Source of the DNA: Streptomyces sp. NRRL S-340
Lineage (GTDB): Bacteria; Actinomycetota; Actinomycetes; Streptomycetales; Streptomycetaceae
Assembly (NCBI RefSeq): GCF_000720185.1
Contig: NZ_JOIY01000036.1
Coordinates: 62,001 to 126,000 of the forward strand
DNA: 64,000 bases
Direction of reading: 5' to 3'
In this document: in pieces, positions 8,415 through 19,125 of the stretch
Layout of the letters: each line of letters begins with the position of its first letter
Position numbering within the stretch: position 1 is the stretch's first letter
Made by a program: the position numbers and the translations under genes
The notes under the pieces: generated by a model
Databases searched by the model: none
What the model was told of the DNA's origin: nothing
Seen by the model: the letters and a program-made list of their open reading frames with translations, nothing else

Positions 8415-11400
8415 ATGAGACGCAGCACGAGACACGGAGCGAGATCGGTTCTGGCCGTCGGCGCGCTCCTGCTCGGCGGAGCGGGCCTCGCGCCCCTCGC
8501 CCAGGCGCAGGGCGCTGCCTCACCCCGGCCGGCTCCGGACGAGGTGAAGGTGTTCCGCGCCGACGTCACCGCGCGGCAGGTGCCCCTGCTGCTGAAAGCC
8601 GGTCAGGACGCCCACGAACTGGGGAACCGGGTGCCCGGCGAGGGCCAAAGCACCGTCGAGCTGTACCTCACCGACGCGCAGGCCGGAAAGCTGCGCGAGC
8701 AGGGCGTCCGGCTCGCCGAGCACTCGCTCACGGCCGCGACGCGCAGGCGGGTGGCCACGGCCGGCCAGGGCGTGTTCCGGCCCTACAGCGGCAAGGGCGG
8801 CCTGCGCGAGGAGATCCTCGGCACCGCCCGGGCCCACCCCGGCCTCACCAAGGTCGTCTCCCTCGGCACGACGGTGCGCGGACAGGACATCCTCGCCCTG
8901 AAGCTGACCGGCCGCGCGCGCGAGACGAGGGACGGCGCCAAGCCCGCCGTGCTGTACCTGTCCAACCAGCACGCGCGCGAGTGGATCACGCCGGAGATGA
9001 CGCGCCGGCTGATGCACTACTACCTGGACCACTACCGCACCGACCGCAGGATCAGGAGGATCGTCGACACCACCGAACTGTGGTTCGTCCTCTCCGCCAA
9101 CCCCGACGGCTACGACTACACCTTCAAGGACGACAGCACCCGGCTGTGGCGCAAGAACCTGCGGGACGCCAACGGCGACGGCGTCGTCTCCAGCGGCGAC
9201 GGCGTCGACCTCAACCGCAACTTCCCCTACAAGTGGGGCTACGACGACGAGGGTTCGTCACCGGAGCCCGCCGGTGAGACCTACCGGGGTCCGGCACCGG
9301 CGAGCGAGCCCGAGACGCGGGCGCTCGACCGGTTCGAGAAGCGAGTCCGCTTCCGGTACGCCGTCAACTACCACTCCGCGGCCGAACTCCTGCTCTACGG
9401 CGTCGGCTGGCAGGTGGCGACCCCGACACCGGACGACGTCCTCTACCGGGCGCTCGCCGGCACCCCGGACCACCCGGCGATCCCCGGCTACCGCTCCCAG
9501 CTCTCCTCGGAGCTGTACACCACCAACGGCGAGGCGGACGGGCACGCGGGCAACGTCAACGGCACGGCCATGTTCACGCCCGAGATGTCCACGTGCGAGA
9601 CCGCCTCCGACTCCGACCCGGACGACGCCTGGAACGCCGCCGACTGCCGGTCGGTCTTCACCTTCCCCGACGACGAGAAGCTGATCCGGCGGGAGTTCGA
9701 GAAGAACGTCCCCTTCGCGCTCGCCGTCGCCGAGACCGCCGCCCACCCCGACCGGCCGAGTTCACCGGCCGGCCCGCCGGCCGCCGACTTCACCCCGGCC
9801 GAGTTCTCGACGTCGTACGCGCGCGGCGCCGCACAGGAGGTCTCGGTCGTCGTCCGGAAGTCCGTGCGGGACAAGGAACTGCGCTACCGCGTCGACGGCG
9901 GGCCGGTCCGGACGGGAGCCCTGCGGCCCTGGAAGGGCGGCACCACCTACGGCGGCGCGGACCACCTCTACTTCGACGAGTACCGGGCCCACGTCCACGG
10001 CGCCGCTCCGGGCGACCGGGTCGAGGTGTGGTTCACCGGCCGCACGGGCAGCGGACCCGGGACCGGGAAGCGGACGGCGAGCGAGCACTTCACCTACACC
10101 GTGGCGCGCCTCCCGTCCGCCGGCCCGCACGCAAGCACCCGTGCAGGCACGCACGCGGACACCCGCGCCGACACCCTCGTCGTCGCGGAGGAGGGCGCCC
10201 CGGCCGTCCGGGCGGCCGTGTACGTGGACGCCCTGCGGGCGAACGGCCACCGGGCGCTCGTCTGGGACGTCGCCACCCAGGGCGCGCCCGACGCGCTCGG
10301 CGTGCTGAAGCACTTCAGGACGGTCGTGCACTACTCGGGCGCCCCGGGGCCGGGCAACGCCACCCAGCTCCAGCTGCGTTCCTACCTCAACGAGGGCGGA
10401 CGGCTGATCGAGGCCGGCGAGCAGGCCGGCGGCAGCGTCGACCTCGGTGGCGGGAACCTCTCGGACGACTTCAGCCAGTACTACCTGGGGGCCTACTCGC
10501 GCACCCCGGCCCCCGGGGCAACCGGCTTCACCGGCGCGGGGAAGCTGGCAGGCTTCTCCGGCGCGCTCGGCGACGCGCCCGGCGAGCCGCTCGACGGGGC
10601 CGGTGCCTACGGGGTGACGTCACAGGAGCTGCCGGCGGCCGACCACCCGTCGTTCGCGAGCGAGGCGGCGGGGCGGTTCACCGGTACCGCCGACCCGTAC
10701 AGCCCGTACACCGGCTCCTTCATGGCCGCCGCCGTGCACACCGACGACGCCTACAAGCGCCTCACCCGCACCGTCGACCTCACCGGGGTCACCGCGGCGG
10801 ACCGGCCCACCCTCAGCACCCGCCTGCTGTGGGACACCGAGCGCGGCTACGACCACGCGCTGCTGGAGGTCCACACCACCGGCGCCGACGACTGGACGAC
10901 GCTGCCGGAGGCGGGCGGCAGGAGCACCGCGGCCGTGCCCGCCGAGTGCGGGGCCGGGTTCCTGATCGCCGACCACCCCTGGCTCAGGCACTACCTGACG
11001 CCGGCCTCCGGCGGCTGCGCCGCCCACGGCACCAGCGGGGCGTGGAACAGCTTCACCGGCTCCTCCGGCGGGTGGCAGCAGGCGAGTTTCGACCTGAGCG
11101 CGTACGCCGGGCGGACGGTCGAGGTCTCCCTCGCCTACGTCAGCGACCCCGGCACCGGCGGCCACGGCGTCCTGGCCGACGACACCTCGCTCGTCGTCGG
11201 CGGCACCGCGCGGGACACCGAGGGCTTCGAGACGTCGCTCGGCCCCTGGAAGGTGTCAGGACCGCCTCCGGGCAGCCCGGCCGTCCGCAAGGACTGGGCC
11301 CGCACCGGCACCCTCTTCCGGACGTACGCGGCGGTCACCACCGACCGTTCCGTGCTGCTCGGGTTCGGGCTCGGACACCTCCGCTCGGCGGCCGGCCGGG

Positions 11401-11441
11401 CGGCCCTCGTGGGGCGCGCGATGGCGGCACTCGACAAGTGA
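8415..11441 (+). CDS. Secreted zinc carboxypeptidase, M14 family
   Basis: 1008-residue exported metallopeptidase. The signal peptide (RRSTRHGARSV, then a hydrophobic core ending APLAQAQ) is at 1-32. The M14 catalytic domain has the zinc motif HAREW (His and Glu), substrate-site ANPDGYDY and DLNRNFPYKWG, the third zinc ligand in NYHSAAELLLYG, and the general-base Glu in MFTPEMS. A long C-terminal region (about 500 residues) follows, resembling the MAM-like/immune-inhibitor-A tail seen in secreted actinobacterial peptidases. The ATG at 8415 follows GGGGGG and puts the signal peptide at the N-terminus; TTG 8343 or ATG 8313 would add 24-34 residues. Confidence 0.93.
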   Translation: MRRSTRHGARSVLAVGALLLGGAGLAPLAQAQGAASPRPAPDEVKVFRADVTARQVPLLLKAGQDAHELGNRVPGEGQSTVELYLTDAQAGKLREQGVRLAEHSLTAATRRRVATAGQGVFRPYSGKGGLREEILGTARAHPGLTKVVSLGTTVRGQDILALKLTGRARETRDGAKPAVLYLSNQHAREWITPEMTRRLMHYYLDHYRTDRRIRRIVDTTELWFVLSANPDGYDYTFKDDSTRLWRKNLRDANGDGVVSSGDGVDLNRNFPYKWGYDDEGSSPEPAGETYRGPAPASEPETRALDRFEKRVRFRYAVNYHSAAELLLYGVGWQVATPTPDDVLYRALAGTPDHPAIPGYRSQLSSELYTTNGEADGHAGNVNGTAMFTPEMSTCETASDSDPDDAWNAADCRSVFTFPDDEKLIRREFEKNVPFALAVAETAAHPDRPSSPAGPPAADFTPAEFSTSYARGAAQEVSVVVRKSVRDKELRYRVDGGPVRTGALRPWKGGTTYGGADHLYFDEYRAHVHGAAPGDRVEVWFTGRTGSGPGTGKRTASEHFTYTVARLPSAGPHASTRAGTHADTRADTLVVAEEGAPAVRAAVYVDALRANGHRALVWDVATQGAPDALGVLKHFRTVVHYSGAPGPGNATQLQLRSYLNEGGRLIEAGEQAGGSVDLGGGNLSDDFSQYYLGAYSRTPAPGATGFTGAGKLAGFSGALGDAPGEPLDGAGAYGVTSQELPAADHPSFASEAAGRFTGTADPYSPYTGSFMAAAVHTDDAYKRLTRTVDLTGVTAADRPTLSTRLLWDTERGYDHALLEVHTTGADDWTTLPEAGGRSTAAVPAECGAGFLIADHPWLRHYLTPASGGCAAHGTSGAWNSFTGSSGGWQQASFDLSAYAGRTVEVSLAYVSDPGTGGHGVLADDTSLVVGGTARDTEGFETSLGPWKVSGPPPGSPAVRKDWARTGTLFRTYAAVTTDRSVLLGFGLGHLRSAAGRAALVGRAMAALDK

Positions 11442-11488
11442 GCCGGGGCCCGCACGAAAGAGTGATGAATACGGTCAACGCGCACGGA

Positions 11489-12698
<1,210 letters not shown>

Positions 12699-12777
12699 TC
12701 GGCAGAGCAGGCACCTCGATGTGAGAACAGGGCTCGGGCAGCGCACCACCGCGCGGTCCGGGCCCTGACGCACGTAC

Positions 12778-12802
12778 GGCGGGCCGCTTCCTGCGGCCCG
12801 CC
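12778..12802 (+). terminator. Hairpin between gap and pgk
   Basis: GGCGGGCCGC and its exact reverse complement are separated by TTCCT: a 10-bp GC stem with a 5-nt loop and no U tract, the usual Streptomyces terminator form. It could also act as a processing barrier protecting gap mRNA. Confidence 0.65.
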
Positions 12803-12864
12803 CGCGTGCGGATCGACCGGCCCTCGTACGATCAAGAGCCCCTCCTCCCAGGAGTCCCATTCCC

Positions 12865-14076
12865 ATGAAGACGATCGACGAACTTCTCAGCGAAGGTGTG
12901 GACGGCAAGCGGGTCTTCGTCCGCGCCGACCTCAACGTGCCGCTGGCCGACGGTGTCATCACCGACGACGGCCGCATCCGCGCCGTGCTGCCCACCGTGA
13001 AGGCGCTCGCCGGCGCCGGCGCCAAGGTGATCGTGGCCTCGCACCTGGGCCGCCCCAAGGGTGCCCCGGACCCCGCCTTCTCGCTGCTGCCCGCCGCCGA
13101 GCGGCTCGGTGAACTGCTGGGCGCCCCCGTGGCCTTCGCCCAGGACACCGTCGGCCCCGCCGCGCACGCCGCGGTGGACGGCCTGCAGCCCGGCCAGGTC
13201 GCGGTCATCGAGAACCTGCGCTTCAACCCCGGCGAGACCGCCAAGGACGACGCCGAGCGCGGCGCCTTCGCCGACGCCCTCGCCGCTCTCGCGGACGTCT
13301 ACGTCGGCGACGGGTTCGGCGCGGTGCACCGCGGGCACGCCTCGGTCTACGACCTGCCGGCCCGGCTGCCGCACTACGCCGGTTACCTCATCGCCACCGA
13401 GGTCGGCGTCCTGAAGAAGCTCACCGAGGACGTCAAGCGCCCCTACGTCGTCGCCCTCGGCGGCGCCAAGGTCTCCGACAAGCTCGCCGTCATCGACCAG
13501 CTGCTCGGCAAGGCCGACCGGCTGCTCATCGGCGGCGGCATGGCGTACACCTTCCTCAAGGCCAAGGGTTACGAGGTCGGCAAGTCCCTCCTCCAGGAGG
13601 ACCAGATCCCGGCCGTCAAGGAGTACATGGAGCGCGCCGAGAAGCTGGGCGTCGAGCTGGTGCTGCCGGTGGACGCGCTGGTCTCGCCCGACTTCCCGGA
13701 CCTGAAGACCAAGGCCCCGGCGCACCCCACCGCGGTCGCCGCCGACGCCATCCCGGCCGACCAGGAGGGCCTGGACATCGGGCCGCGGACCCGGGAGCTG
13801 TACGCCTCGAAGCTCGCCGACGCCGCCACCGTCTTCTGGAACGGCCCGATGGGCGTCTTCGAGCACCCCGACTTCGCCGAGGGCACCAAGGCGGTCGCCC
13901 AGGCCCTCGTCGACTCCGGCGGATTCACCGTGGTCGGTGGCGGTGACTCCGCCGCGGCGGTCCGTACGCTCGGTTTCGACGAGAACGCATTCGGCCACAT
14001 CTCGACCGGCGGCGGCGCCTCCCTCGAATACCTCGAGGGCAAGACGCTCCCCGGCCTCGCCGCACTGGAGGACTGA
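12865..14076 (+). CDS. pgk: Phosphoglycerate kinase
   Basis: Transfers phosphate from 1,3-bisphosphoglycerate to ADP. The 403 residues have the N-domain signature [13 protein letters not shown], the substrate loop SHLGRPKG, the hinge-region [11 protein letters not shown] and the C-terminal GGGDSAAAV followed by [13 protein letters not shown]. The ATG at 12865 follows AGGAG. The stop lies 5 nt before the tpiA start, and GGAGG in the last codons serves as the tpiA ribosome site, so pgk and tpiA are translationally linked. Confidence 0.98.
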   Translation: MKTIDELLSEGVDGKRVFVRADLNVPLADGVITDDGRIRAVLPTVKALAGAGAKVIVASHLGRPKGAPDPAFSLLPAAERLGELLGAPVAFAQDTVGPAAHAAVDGLQPGQVAVIENLRFNPGETAKDDAERGAFADALAALADVYVGDGFGAVHRGHASVYDLPARLPHYAGYLIATEVGVLKKLTEDVKRPYVVALGGAKVSDKLAVIDQLLGKADRLLIGGGMAYTFLKAKGYEVGKSLLQEDQIPAVKEYMERAEKLGVELVLPVDALVSPDFPDLKTKAPAHPTAVAADAIPADQEGLDIGPRTRELYASKLADAATVFWNGPMGVFEHPDFAEGTKAVAQALVDSGGFTVVGGGDSAAAVRTLGFDENAFGHISTGGGASLEYLEGKTLPGLAALED

Positions 14077-14081
14077 CCTCA

Positions 14082-14858
14082 ATGACCACCCGCACGCCGC
14101 TGATGGCGGGCAACTGGAAGATGAACCTCAACCACCTCGAGGCCATCGCGCACGTCCAGAAGCTCGCCTTCGCCCTGGCCGACAAGGACTACGACGCCGT
14201 CGAGGTCGCCGTCCTGCCGCCCTTCACCGACCTGCGCTCGGTGCAGACCCTGGTCGACGGCGACAAGCTCAAGATCAAGTACGGTGCCCAGGACATCTCG
14301 CAGCACGACTCCGGCGCCTACACCGGCGAGATCTCCGGCCCGATGCTGGCCAAGCTCAAGTGCACCTACGTGGCGATCGGGCACTCCGAGCGGCGCCAGT
14401 ACCACAACGAGACCGACGAGCTGGTGAACGCCAAGGTCAAGGCCGCCTACAAGCACGGCCTGACCCCGATCCTGTGCGTCGGCGAGGAGCTGGACGTCCG
14501 CGAGGCCGGCGACCACGTCTCCCACACCCTCGCCCAGGTCGAGGGCGGTCTGAAGGACGTCCCGGCCGAGCAGGCCGAGTCCGTCGTGATCGCCTACGAG
14601 CCCGTCTGGGCCATCGGAACCGGCAAGGTCTGCGGCGCCGAGGACGCCCAGGAGGTCTGCGCCGCCATCCGTGCCAAGCTCGCCGAGCTGTACTCGCAGG
14701 ACGTGGCCGACAAGATCCGCATCCAGTACGGCGGCTCCGTCAAGTCGGGCAACGTCGCCGAGATCATGGGCCAGGCCGACATCGACGGCGCCCTGGTCGG
14801 CGGCGCCTCGCTGGACGCCGACGAGTTCGTCAAGATCGTCAGGTTCCGCGAGCAGTGA
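14082..14858 (+). CDS. tpiA: Triosephosphate isomerase
   Basis: Interconverts dihydroxyacetone phosphate and glyceraldehyde-3-phosphate. The 258-residue TIM barrel shows AGNWKMN (catalytic Lys), the catalytic His in IGHSERRQ, the catalytic Glu in [12 protein letters not shown] (active-site loop) and the phosphate-binding YGGSVKSGN and [10 protein letters not shown]. It is translated from an ATG directly behind pgk. The following 107 bp contain a strong hairpin before secG. Confidence 0.98.
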   Translation: MTTRTPLMAGNWKMNLNHLEAIAHVQKLAFALADKDYDAVEVAVLPPFTDLRSVQTLVDGDKLKIKYGAQDISQHDSGAYTGEISGPMLAKLKCTYVAIGHSERRQYHNETDELVNAKVKAAYKHGLTPILCVGEELDVREAGDHVSHTLAQVEGGLKDVPAEQAESVVIAYEPVWAIGTGKVCGAEDAQEVCAAIRAKLAELYSQDVADKIRIQYGGSVKSGNVAEIMGQADIDGALVGGASLDADEFVKIVRFREQ

Positions 14859-14902
14859 GCCGGACGTGAGTAGGCGGTAGCGGCGATACGTCGTACCCTG
14901 GC

Positions 14903-14930
14903 GGGGGCACAGCCGAGGTGCTGTGCCCCC
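14903..14930 (+). terminator. Hairpin between tpiA and secG
   Basis: GGGGGCACAGC pairs perfectly with GCTGTGCCCCC across a 6-nt loop (11 bp). It may end most tpiA transcripts or attenuate read-through into secG. Confidence 0.65.
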
Positions 14931-14965
14931 GTCGTCCATCCGTATCCGAGGAAGTTGGTCCAGCC

Positions 14966-15202
14966 GTGGTTTTGGGGTTCTCGATCGCCCTGATCGTCTT
15001 CAGCCTGCTGCTGATGCTGCTGGTGCTGATGCACAAGGGGAAGGGCGGCGGCCTCTCCGACATGTTCGGCGGCGGCATGCAGTCGTCCGTCGGCGGTTCC
15101 TCCGTCGCCGAGCGCAACCTCGACCGCATCACCGTCGTGGTCGGTCTGCTGTGGCTCGCGTGCATCATCGTCCTCGGCATCCTGATGAAGTCCAACAGCT
15201 GA
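14966..15202 (+). CDS. secG: Preprotein translocase subunit SecG
   Basis: 78-residue inner-membrane protein that assists SecYEG-mediated export. It has two transmembrane helices (FSIALIVFSLLLMLLVLMH, and VGLLWLACIIVLGIL) separated by the Gly-rich loop GKGGGLSDMFGGG typical of SecG. The GTG at 14966 is 11 nt after GAGGAAG and begins directly at the first helix; a further upstream ATG would add a charged tail not seen in the family. Its place behind tpiA is conserved in actinobacteria. Confidence 0.93.
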   Translation: MVLGFSIALIVFSLLLMLLVLMHKGKGGGLSDMFGGGMQSSVGGSSVAERNLDRITVVVGLLWLACIIVLGILMKSNS

Positions 15203-15237
15203 CGAGCGGGCGAACGCCGTACATTCCGCACGGAAGG

Positions 15238-15282
15238 CCCCATGGTCGGTACGCGCTCACGAGCGCGGCCTATCATGGGGCT
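15238..15282 (+). terminator. Two-storey hairpin after secG
   Basis: GCCCCATG (15238-15245) pairs with CATGGGGC (15275-15282), and inside it GCGCTC pairs with GAGCGC over a 2-nt loop (15254-15267); TTGCGTCT follows. It fits a structured terminator closing the glycolytic run, or a leader element of the next gene. Confidence 0.5.
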
Positions 15283-15411
15283 TGCGTCTGTGTGCGGGGG
15301 GCGGTAACTCCCATCACTGGACGCGCGTTGGGCCTTACGTAGACTGAGGCGCTCGCAGCGAAGCGGTACGCCGACTCGTTTCGCGGCACCATCACGCAGG
15401 GAGTTACGACC

Positions 15412-15747
15412 GTGGCAAGTGGCAACGCGATCCGGGGGAGCCGGGTCGGAGCGGGGCCGATGGGCGAGGCCGAGCGCGGCGAGTCCGCGCCGCGCCTGCG
15501 CATCTCCTTCTGGTGCTCCAACGGGCACGAGACGCAGCCCAGTTTCGCCAGCGACGCACAGGTGCCCGACACCTGGGACTGCCCGCGCTGCGGCTTCCCG
15601 GCCGGCCAGGACCGGGACAACCCGCCGGACCCGCCGCGCACCGAGCCCTACAAGACGCACCTCGCCTACGTGCGCGAGCGGCGCAGCGACGCGGACGGCG
15701 AGGCGATCCTCGCCGAGGCGCTCGCCAAACTGCGGGGCGAGATCTAG
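15412..15747 (+). CDS. RbpA-family RNA polymerase-binding protein (paralogue)
   Basis: 111-residue small zinc protein of the RbpA family, actinobacterial factors that bind RNA polymerase and primary sigma to stabilise open complexes. The core keeps the zinc ligands Cys-x3-His (CSNGH) and CPRCG, then the sigma-binding C-terminal helix (HLAYVRERRSDADGEAI). The GTG at 15412 follows GGGAG. From memory, the main Streptomyces RbpA starts differently and lies elsewhere, so this is more likely the second copy (RbpB-like). Its N-terminal tail (NAIRGSRVGAGPMGEAE) matches the family's basic linker. Confidence 0.85.
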   Translation: MASGNAIRGSRVGAGPMGEAERGESAPRLRISFWCSNGHETQPSFASDAQVPDTWDCPRCGFPAGQDRDNPPDPPRTEPYKTHLAYVRERRSDADGEAILAEALAKLRGEI

Positions 15748-15880
15748 CAGTTGACGCCCCGTCGGGTGCCGTCCCGGCACTCGCGACGAGGCCGCGCCCT
15801 CCCCGGCCGGCCACCGCCGAGGCGATTGTCAGTGGTGCCCTCTACGGTTTGTGCATCGGCGAATCGTGAGGGGGGCGGCG

Positions 15881-17152
15881 ATGACGACGCTGGACGCGGC
15901 CGAGGCCGTGACACGGCCCGCGTGGGGCGGGGCTTTCGGACGGCTGTGGAGCGCCGCCGTGCTCTCCAGCTTCGGAGACGCGCTGCGCACGGCCGCGCTG
16001 CCCCTGCTCGCCGCCTCCCTGACCACTGACCCCCTGCTCATCGCCTCCGTCGCGGCCTGCGGCTATCTGCCCTGGATCCTCTTCGGGCTGCTGGGCGGAG
16101 CGGTGGCCGACCGGGTGGACCAGCGGCGCGCGATGTGGACGGTGGACGCGGTACGCGGCCTGCTGGTGGGTGGTTTCGCCGTGACCGTCGCCCTCGGGCA
16201 CGCCTCGATCGCCCTGCTCATCGCCCTGGCCTTCGCGCTCACCACGCTCCAGACCCTCTTCGACAACGCGGCGACGGCCCTGCTGCCCGCCCTGGTGGAC
16301 CGGACGGCGCTCGGCCGCGCCAACGCCCGGCTGATGACGGGGCAGCGCATCGCCGGTGGCCTCCTGGGCGGCCCGGTGGTGCCCGCCCTGCTCGGCGCCG
16401 GCGCCGCCGCGCCCTTCGCCGCCGACGCCGTCACCTTCGTCCTGGCCGCGGCGCTCGTGGCCTCGCTGCGCACCGCGGCACCCGAGCGCGGGCCGAGACC
16501 GGCGGGCAGCACCCTGCGCCGGGAGATCACCGACGGTCTGCGCGTGCTGGGGCGGGACCGGGCCCTGAGAGGGCTGTGCACCGCCACCGCCCTGTGCAAC
16601 ATCGGCATGGCCGCCCTCATCGCCGCCCTGGTCGTGCTGGTGACGCGCTGGCTGCACGCCGGACCCGGCGGGTACGCGGCCGCGATGACCGCCTACACGG
16701 TCGGCAGTCTGGCCGGGGGAGCGGCCAACGGCCCGATCGTCGCCCGCCTCGGCCGGATGCGGGCCGTACTGCTGGCCGGAACGACGCAGATCGCGGCCCT
16801 CACCGTCATGGGCACGGTGCGCAGCCTGACCGCTCTGGTGGCGGCGATGGCCGTCTTCGGCCTCATGGGCATGGTGTGGAACGTCAACACGACCACGCTG
16901 ATGCAGCAGCGCAGCCCCGCCCCGATGCTGGGCCGGGTCAGCGCCGCCTTCCGGACCCTGGCCGTCGCCGGGGCTCCGCTGGGCGCCCTGCTGGGCGGTG
17001 CCGTCGCCACCGCCTGGGGCCCCGGCACACCGGCGCTGCTCACGGCCGGGTTCTTCGTCCTGTCCGTCGCCGCGCTGATACGCGTGCGCGAGCAGCCCCT
17101 CCCCGGCGGCGCCGCCGGGGACGGCGCGGCGGGCGCACAGGACACCCGCTGA
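15881..17152 (+). CDS. MFS transporter, probable drug/siderophore exporter
   Basis: 423-residue integral membrane protein with about 12 hydrophobic segments. It starts FGRLWSAAVLSSFGDALRTA and contains the loop 2-3 motif GGAVADRVDQRR, typical of the EntS/DHA3-type branch of major facilitator exporters. The ATG at 15881 follows GAGGGGGG. It converges on pgl and shares a 15-bp hairpin terminator with it. Substrate unknown. In S. coelicolor, from memory, a glucose-6-phosphate isomerase gene sits about here; none is present in this window. Confidence 0.85.
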   Translation: MTTLDAAEAVTRPAWGGAFGRLWSAAVLSSFGDALRTAALPLLAASLTTDPLLIASVAACGYLPWILFGLLGGAVADRVDQRRAMWTVDAVRGLLVGGFAVTVALGHASIALLIALAFALTTLQTLFDNAATALLPALVDRTALGRANARLMTGQRIAGGLLGGPVVPALLGAGAAAPFAADAVTFVLAAALVASLRTAAPERGPRPAGSTLRREITDGLRVLGRDRALRGLCTATALCNIGMAALIAALVVLVTRWLHAGPGGYAAAMTAYTVGSLAGGAANGPIVARLGRMRAVLLAGTTQIAALTVMGTVRSLTALVAAMAVFGLMGMVWNVNTTTLMQQRSPAPMLGRVSAAFRTLAVAGAPLGALLGGAVATAWGPGTPALLTAGFFVLSVAALIRVREQPLPGGAAGDGAAGAQDTR

Positions 17153-17228
17153 GCGGGCGGGGGCCAGGCATGCGTGGCGCCCTCCCGGCCGTGAGGGTGC
17201 TGGGCCGGTCCGGCCGAGCGCATACGAC

Positions 17229-17264
17229 GGGGGCGGCACGGGCCGTCCTGCCCGTGCCGCCCCC
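17229..17264. terminator. Bidirectional terminator between convergent MFS and pgl genes
   Basis: GGGGGCGGCACGGGC (17229-17243) pairs perfectly with its reverse complement at 17250-17264 across a 6-nt loop. The 15-bp stem sits midway between two converging stop codons, so it probably serves both strands. Confidence 0.8.
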
Positions 17265-17287
17265 GGATGCCGATCCGTCGTCGCCGG

Positions 17288-18070
17288 TCAGGCCGACGCC
17301 GGCGGGTACAGCGACCTCGGCAACTGCGACGCCGCCGCCGTGTCCAGCAGCCACAGCGTGCGCGCGCGGCCGTACGCGCCCGCCGCCGGGGCCTGGATCT
17401 CGCCCGCGCCGGACAGCGCCATCGCCACCGCGTTCGCCTTGTCCTCGCCCGCCGCGAGCAGCCACACCTCACGGGCCGAGCGGATCGCGGGCAGGGTGAG
17501 GGAGACACGGGTGGGCGGTGGCTTCGGCGAGCCGTGCACGCCGATGACCGTCCGCTCCGTCTCCCGCACTCCGGGAAGCTCCGGGAACAGGGACGCCACG
17601 TGCGTGTCCGGGCCGACGCCCAGCATCAGCACGTCGAAGGTGGGGACCGAGCCGTGGTTGGCGGGGCCGGCCGCGCGGGCCAGCTCCTCGGCATAGGCCT
17701 CCGCCGCCGCCTCGACGTCCGTACCCCACGGGCCGTCCGAGGCGGGCATCACGTGCACCCGCTTCGGATCCAGCGGGACGGAGTCCAGCAGGGCCTCCTT
17801 GGCCTGCGTGACGTTGCGCTCGGGATCGCCCTCGGGCAGGAACCGCTCGTCACCCCACCACAGGTCGAGCCGGCCCCAGTCGACGGCGTCCCGGGCGGGC
17901 GCCGCGGCCAGCGCGGCCAGCACGCCGTTGCCGTTGCGGCCACCGGTCAGCACCACGGACGCGGAGCCCGTGGAGGCCTGAGCGTCCACGATCTTCGTGA
18001 TCAGCCGGGCCGCGGCGGCCTGCGCCATCAGCTCCTTGTCACGGTGGACGACCAGCTGCGGAGTGCTCAC
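17288..18070 (-). CDS. pgl: 6-phosphogluconolactonase
   Basis: Hydrolyses 6-phosphogluconolactone, the second oxidative pentose phosphate step. The 260 residues match the DevB/Pgl family: VVLTGGRNGNGVLAAL near the N-terminus, LDLWWGDERFLP, LMLGVGPDTHVASLFP, and the late RVSLTLPAI. The GTG at 18070 overlaps the opcA stop (GTGA). It is the last gene of tkt-tal-zwf-opcA-pgl. In two family motifs the usual Ser/Gly positions read GGRNGNG and PDTHVAS rather than GGSTP and DGHTAS, which I read as normal actinobacterial variation. Confidence 0.95.
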   Translation of the reverse strand: MSTPQLVVHRDKELMAQAAAARLITKIVDAQASTGSASVVLTGGRNGNGVLAALAAAPARDAVDWGRLDLWWGDERFLPEGDPERNVTQAKEALLDSVPLDPKRVHVMPASDGPWGTDVEAAAEAYAEELARAAGPANHGSVPTFDVLMLGVGPDTHVASLFPELPGVRETERTVIGVHGSPKPPPTRVSLTLPAIRSAREVWLLAAGEDKANAVAMALSGAGEIQAPAAGAYGRARTLWLLDTAAASQLPRSLYPPASA

Positions 18071-19125
18071 TTCGACGCCGCCTTCCGGGTCGGGGCCTTG
18101 CGGGCGGTCTTGGCGGCGGCGCGCCGTGCGGGCGCCTTCGCCGTCTCCTCCTCGGAGACGGCCACCGCGACCGCCGCCCCGGCGGTGACCTGCGGCGCGG
18201 AGCCGTTCAGCCGCTCCACCCCGAAGCGCAGCGCCGACGCGTAGGTGTCGTCCGGGTCGAGCCGCCGCAGTTCCTCCGCGATGAGTTCGGCCGTCTCCCG
18301 CCGCTTGAGGGCCACCGCGCGTTCCGGCTGCCCCTGGACGGAGAGCGTGGCCAGCCTGCCGTCGGCCCGGCCCAGCTCGATCGGACCGCAGGTGGTGTCC
18401 ATGCGGACCGCGGTCAGCCCGGGCCCGGAGGACAGCGAGCGCTTCACCGGCACGTCCAGCCGATCCGCGAGCCACATCGCCAGTAGCTCGCAGCTCGGGT
18501 TGAACTCCTCGCCCTCCACCCCGACCGACCGGACCTCGCAGGTCACCTGGTCGAGCGCGGCGGCCAGCATGGAACGCCACGGCGTGATCCGGGTCCACGC
18601 CAGATCCGTGTCGCCGGGGGTGTACGCCTCGGCCCGCGCGGCCAGTTCCCGCACCGGGTCCTCACAGGCGTAGGCGTCGGTGACCCGGCGCTGCGCCAGC
18701 GCGCCGAGGGGGTCCTCGGCCGGGGCCAGCGGGCCGTTCACCGGCCACCAGACGACGACCGGCGCGTCCGGCAGCAGCAGCGGCAGCACCACGGACTGGG
18801 CGTGGTCGCAGACCTCGCCGTACAGCCGCAGGACGACCGTCTCACCGGTGCCGGCCTCCGCGCCCACCCGTACCTCGGCGTCCAGCCGAGAGGCCGTGCG
18901 GTCGCGCAGGGTGCGCGAGACGCGCCGGATGACGACCAGGGTGCGCGAGGGGTGTTCGCGGGAGGCGTCGCCGGCGGCCTTGAGGGCGTCGTAGGCGTTC
19001 TCCTCGTCGGTGACGATGACGAGGGTGAGCACCATGCCCACGGCAGGCGTGCCGATCGCCCGGCGGCCCTGCACGAGCGCCTTGTTGATCTTCCCGGCGG
19101 TGGTGTCGGTCAGGTCTATCTTCAT
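18067..19125 (-). CDS. opcA: Glucose-6-phosphate dehydrogenase assembly protein OpcA
   Basis: 352-residue partner of actinobacterial and cyanobacterial G6PDH, needed for its full activity and redox control. It begins MKIDLTDTTAGKINKAL as in the family, with the core APVVVWWPVNGPLAP and RITPWRSMLAAALDQ. The last 40 residues are an Ala/Lys/Arg-rich tail (PARRAAAKTARKAPTRK) that resembles histone-like basic tails and is variable among streptomycetes. Both ends overlap neighbours by ATGA/GTGA, so translation is coupled to zwf and pgl. Confidence 0.95.
   Translation of the reverse strand: MKIDLTDTTAGKINKALVQGRRAIGTPAVGMVLTLVIVTDEENAYDALKAAGDASREHPSRTLVVIRRVSRTLRDRTASRLDAEVRVGAEAGTGETVVLRLYGEVCDHAQSVVLPLLLPDAPVVVWWPVNGPLAPAEDPLGALAQRRVTDAYACEDPVRELAARAEAYTPGDTDLAWTRITPWRSMLAAALDQVTCEVRSVGVEGEEFNPSCELLAMWLADRLDVPVKRSLSSGPGLTAVRMDTTCGPIELGRADGRLATLSVQGQPERAVALKRRETAELIAEELRRLDPDDTYASALRFGVERLNGSAPQVTAGAAVAVAVSEEETAKAPARRAAAKTARKAPTRKAASK

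Noticed and set aside
12832..14082. Long minus-strand frame opposite pgk
   Set aside because: pgk is unmistakable on the plus strand; the antisense frame has no family features.
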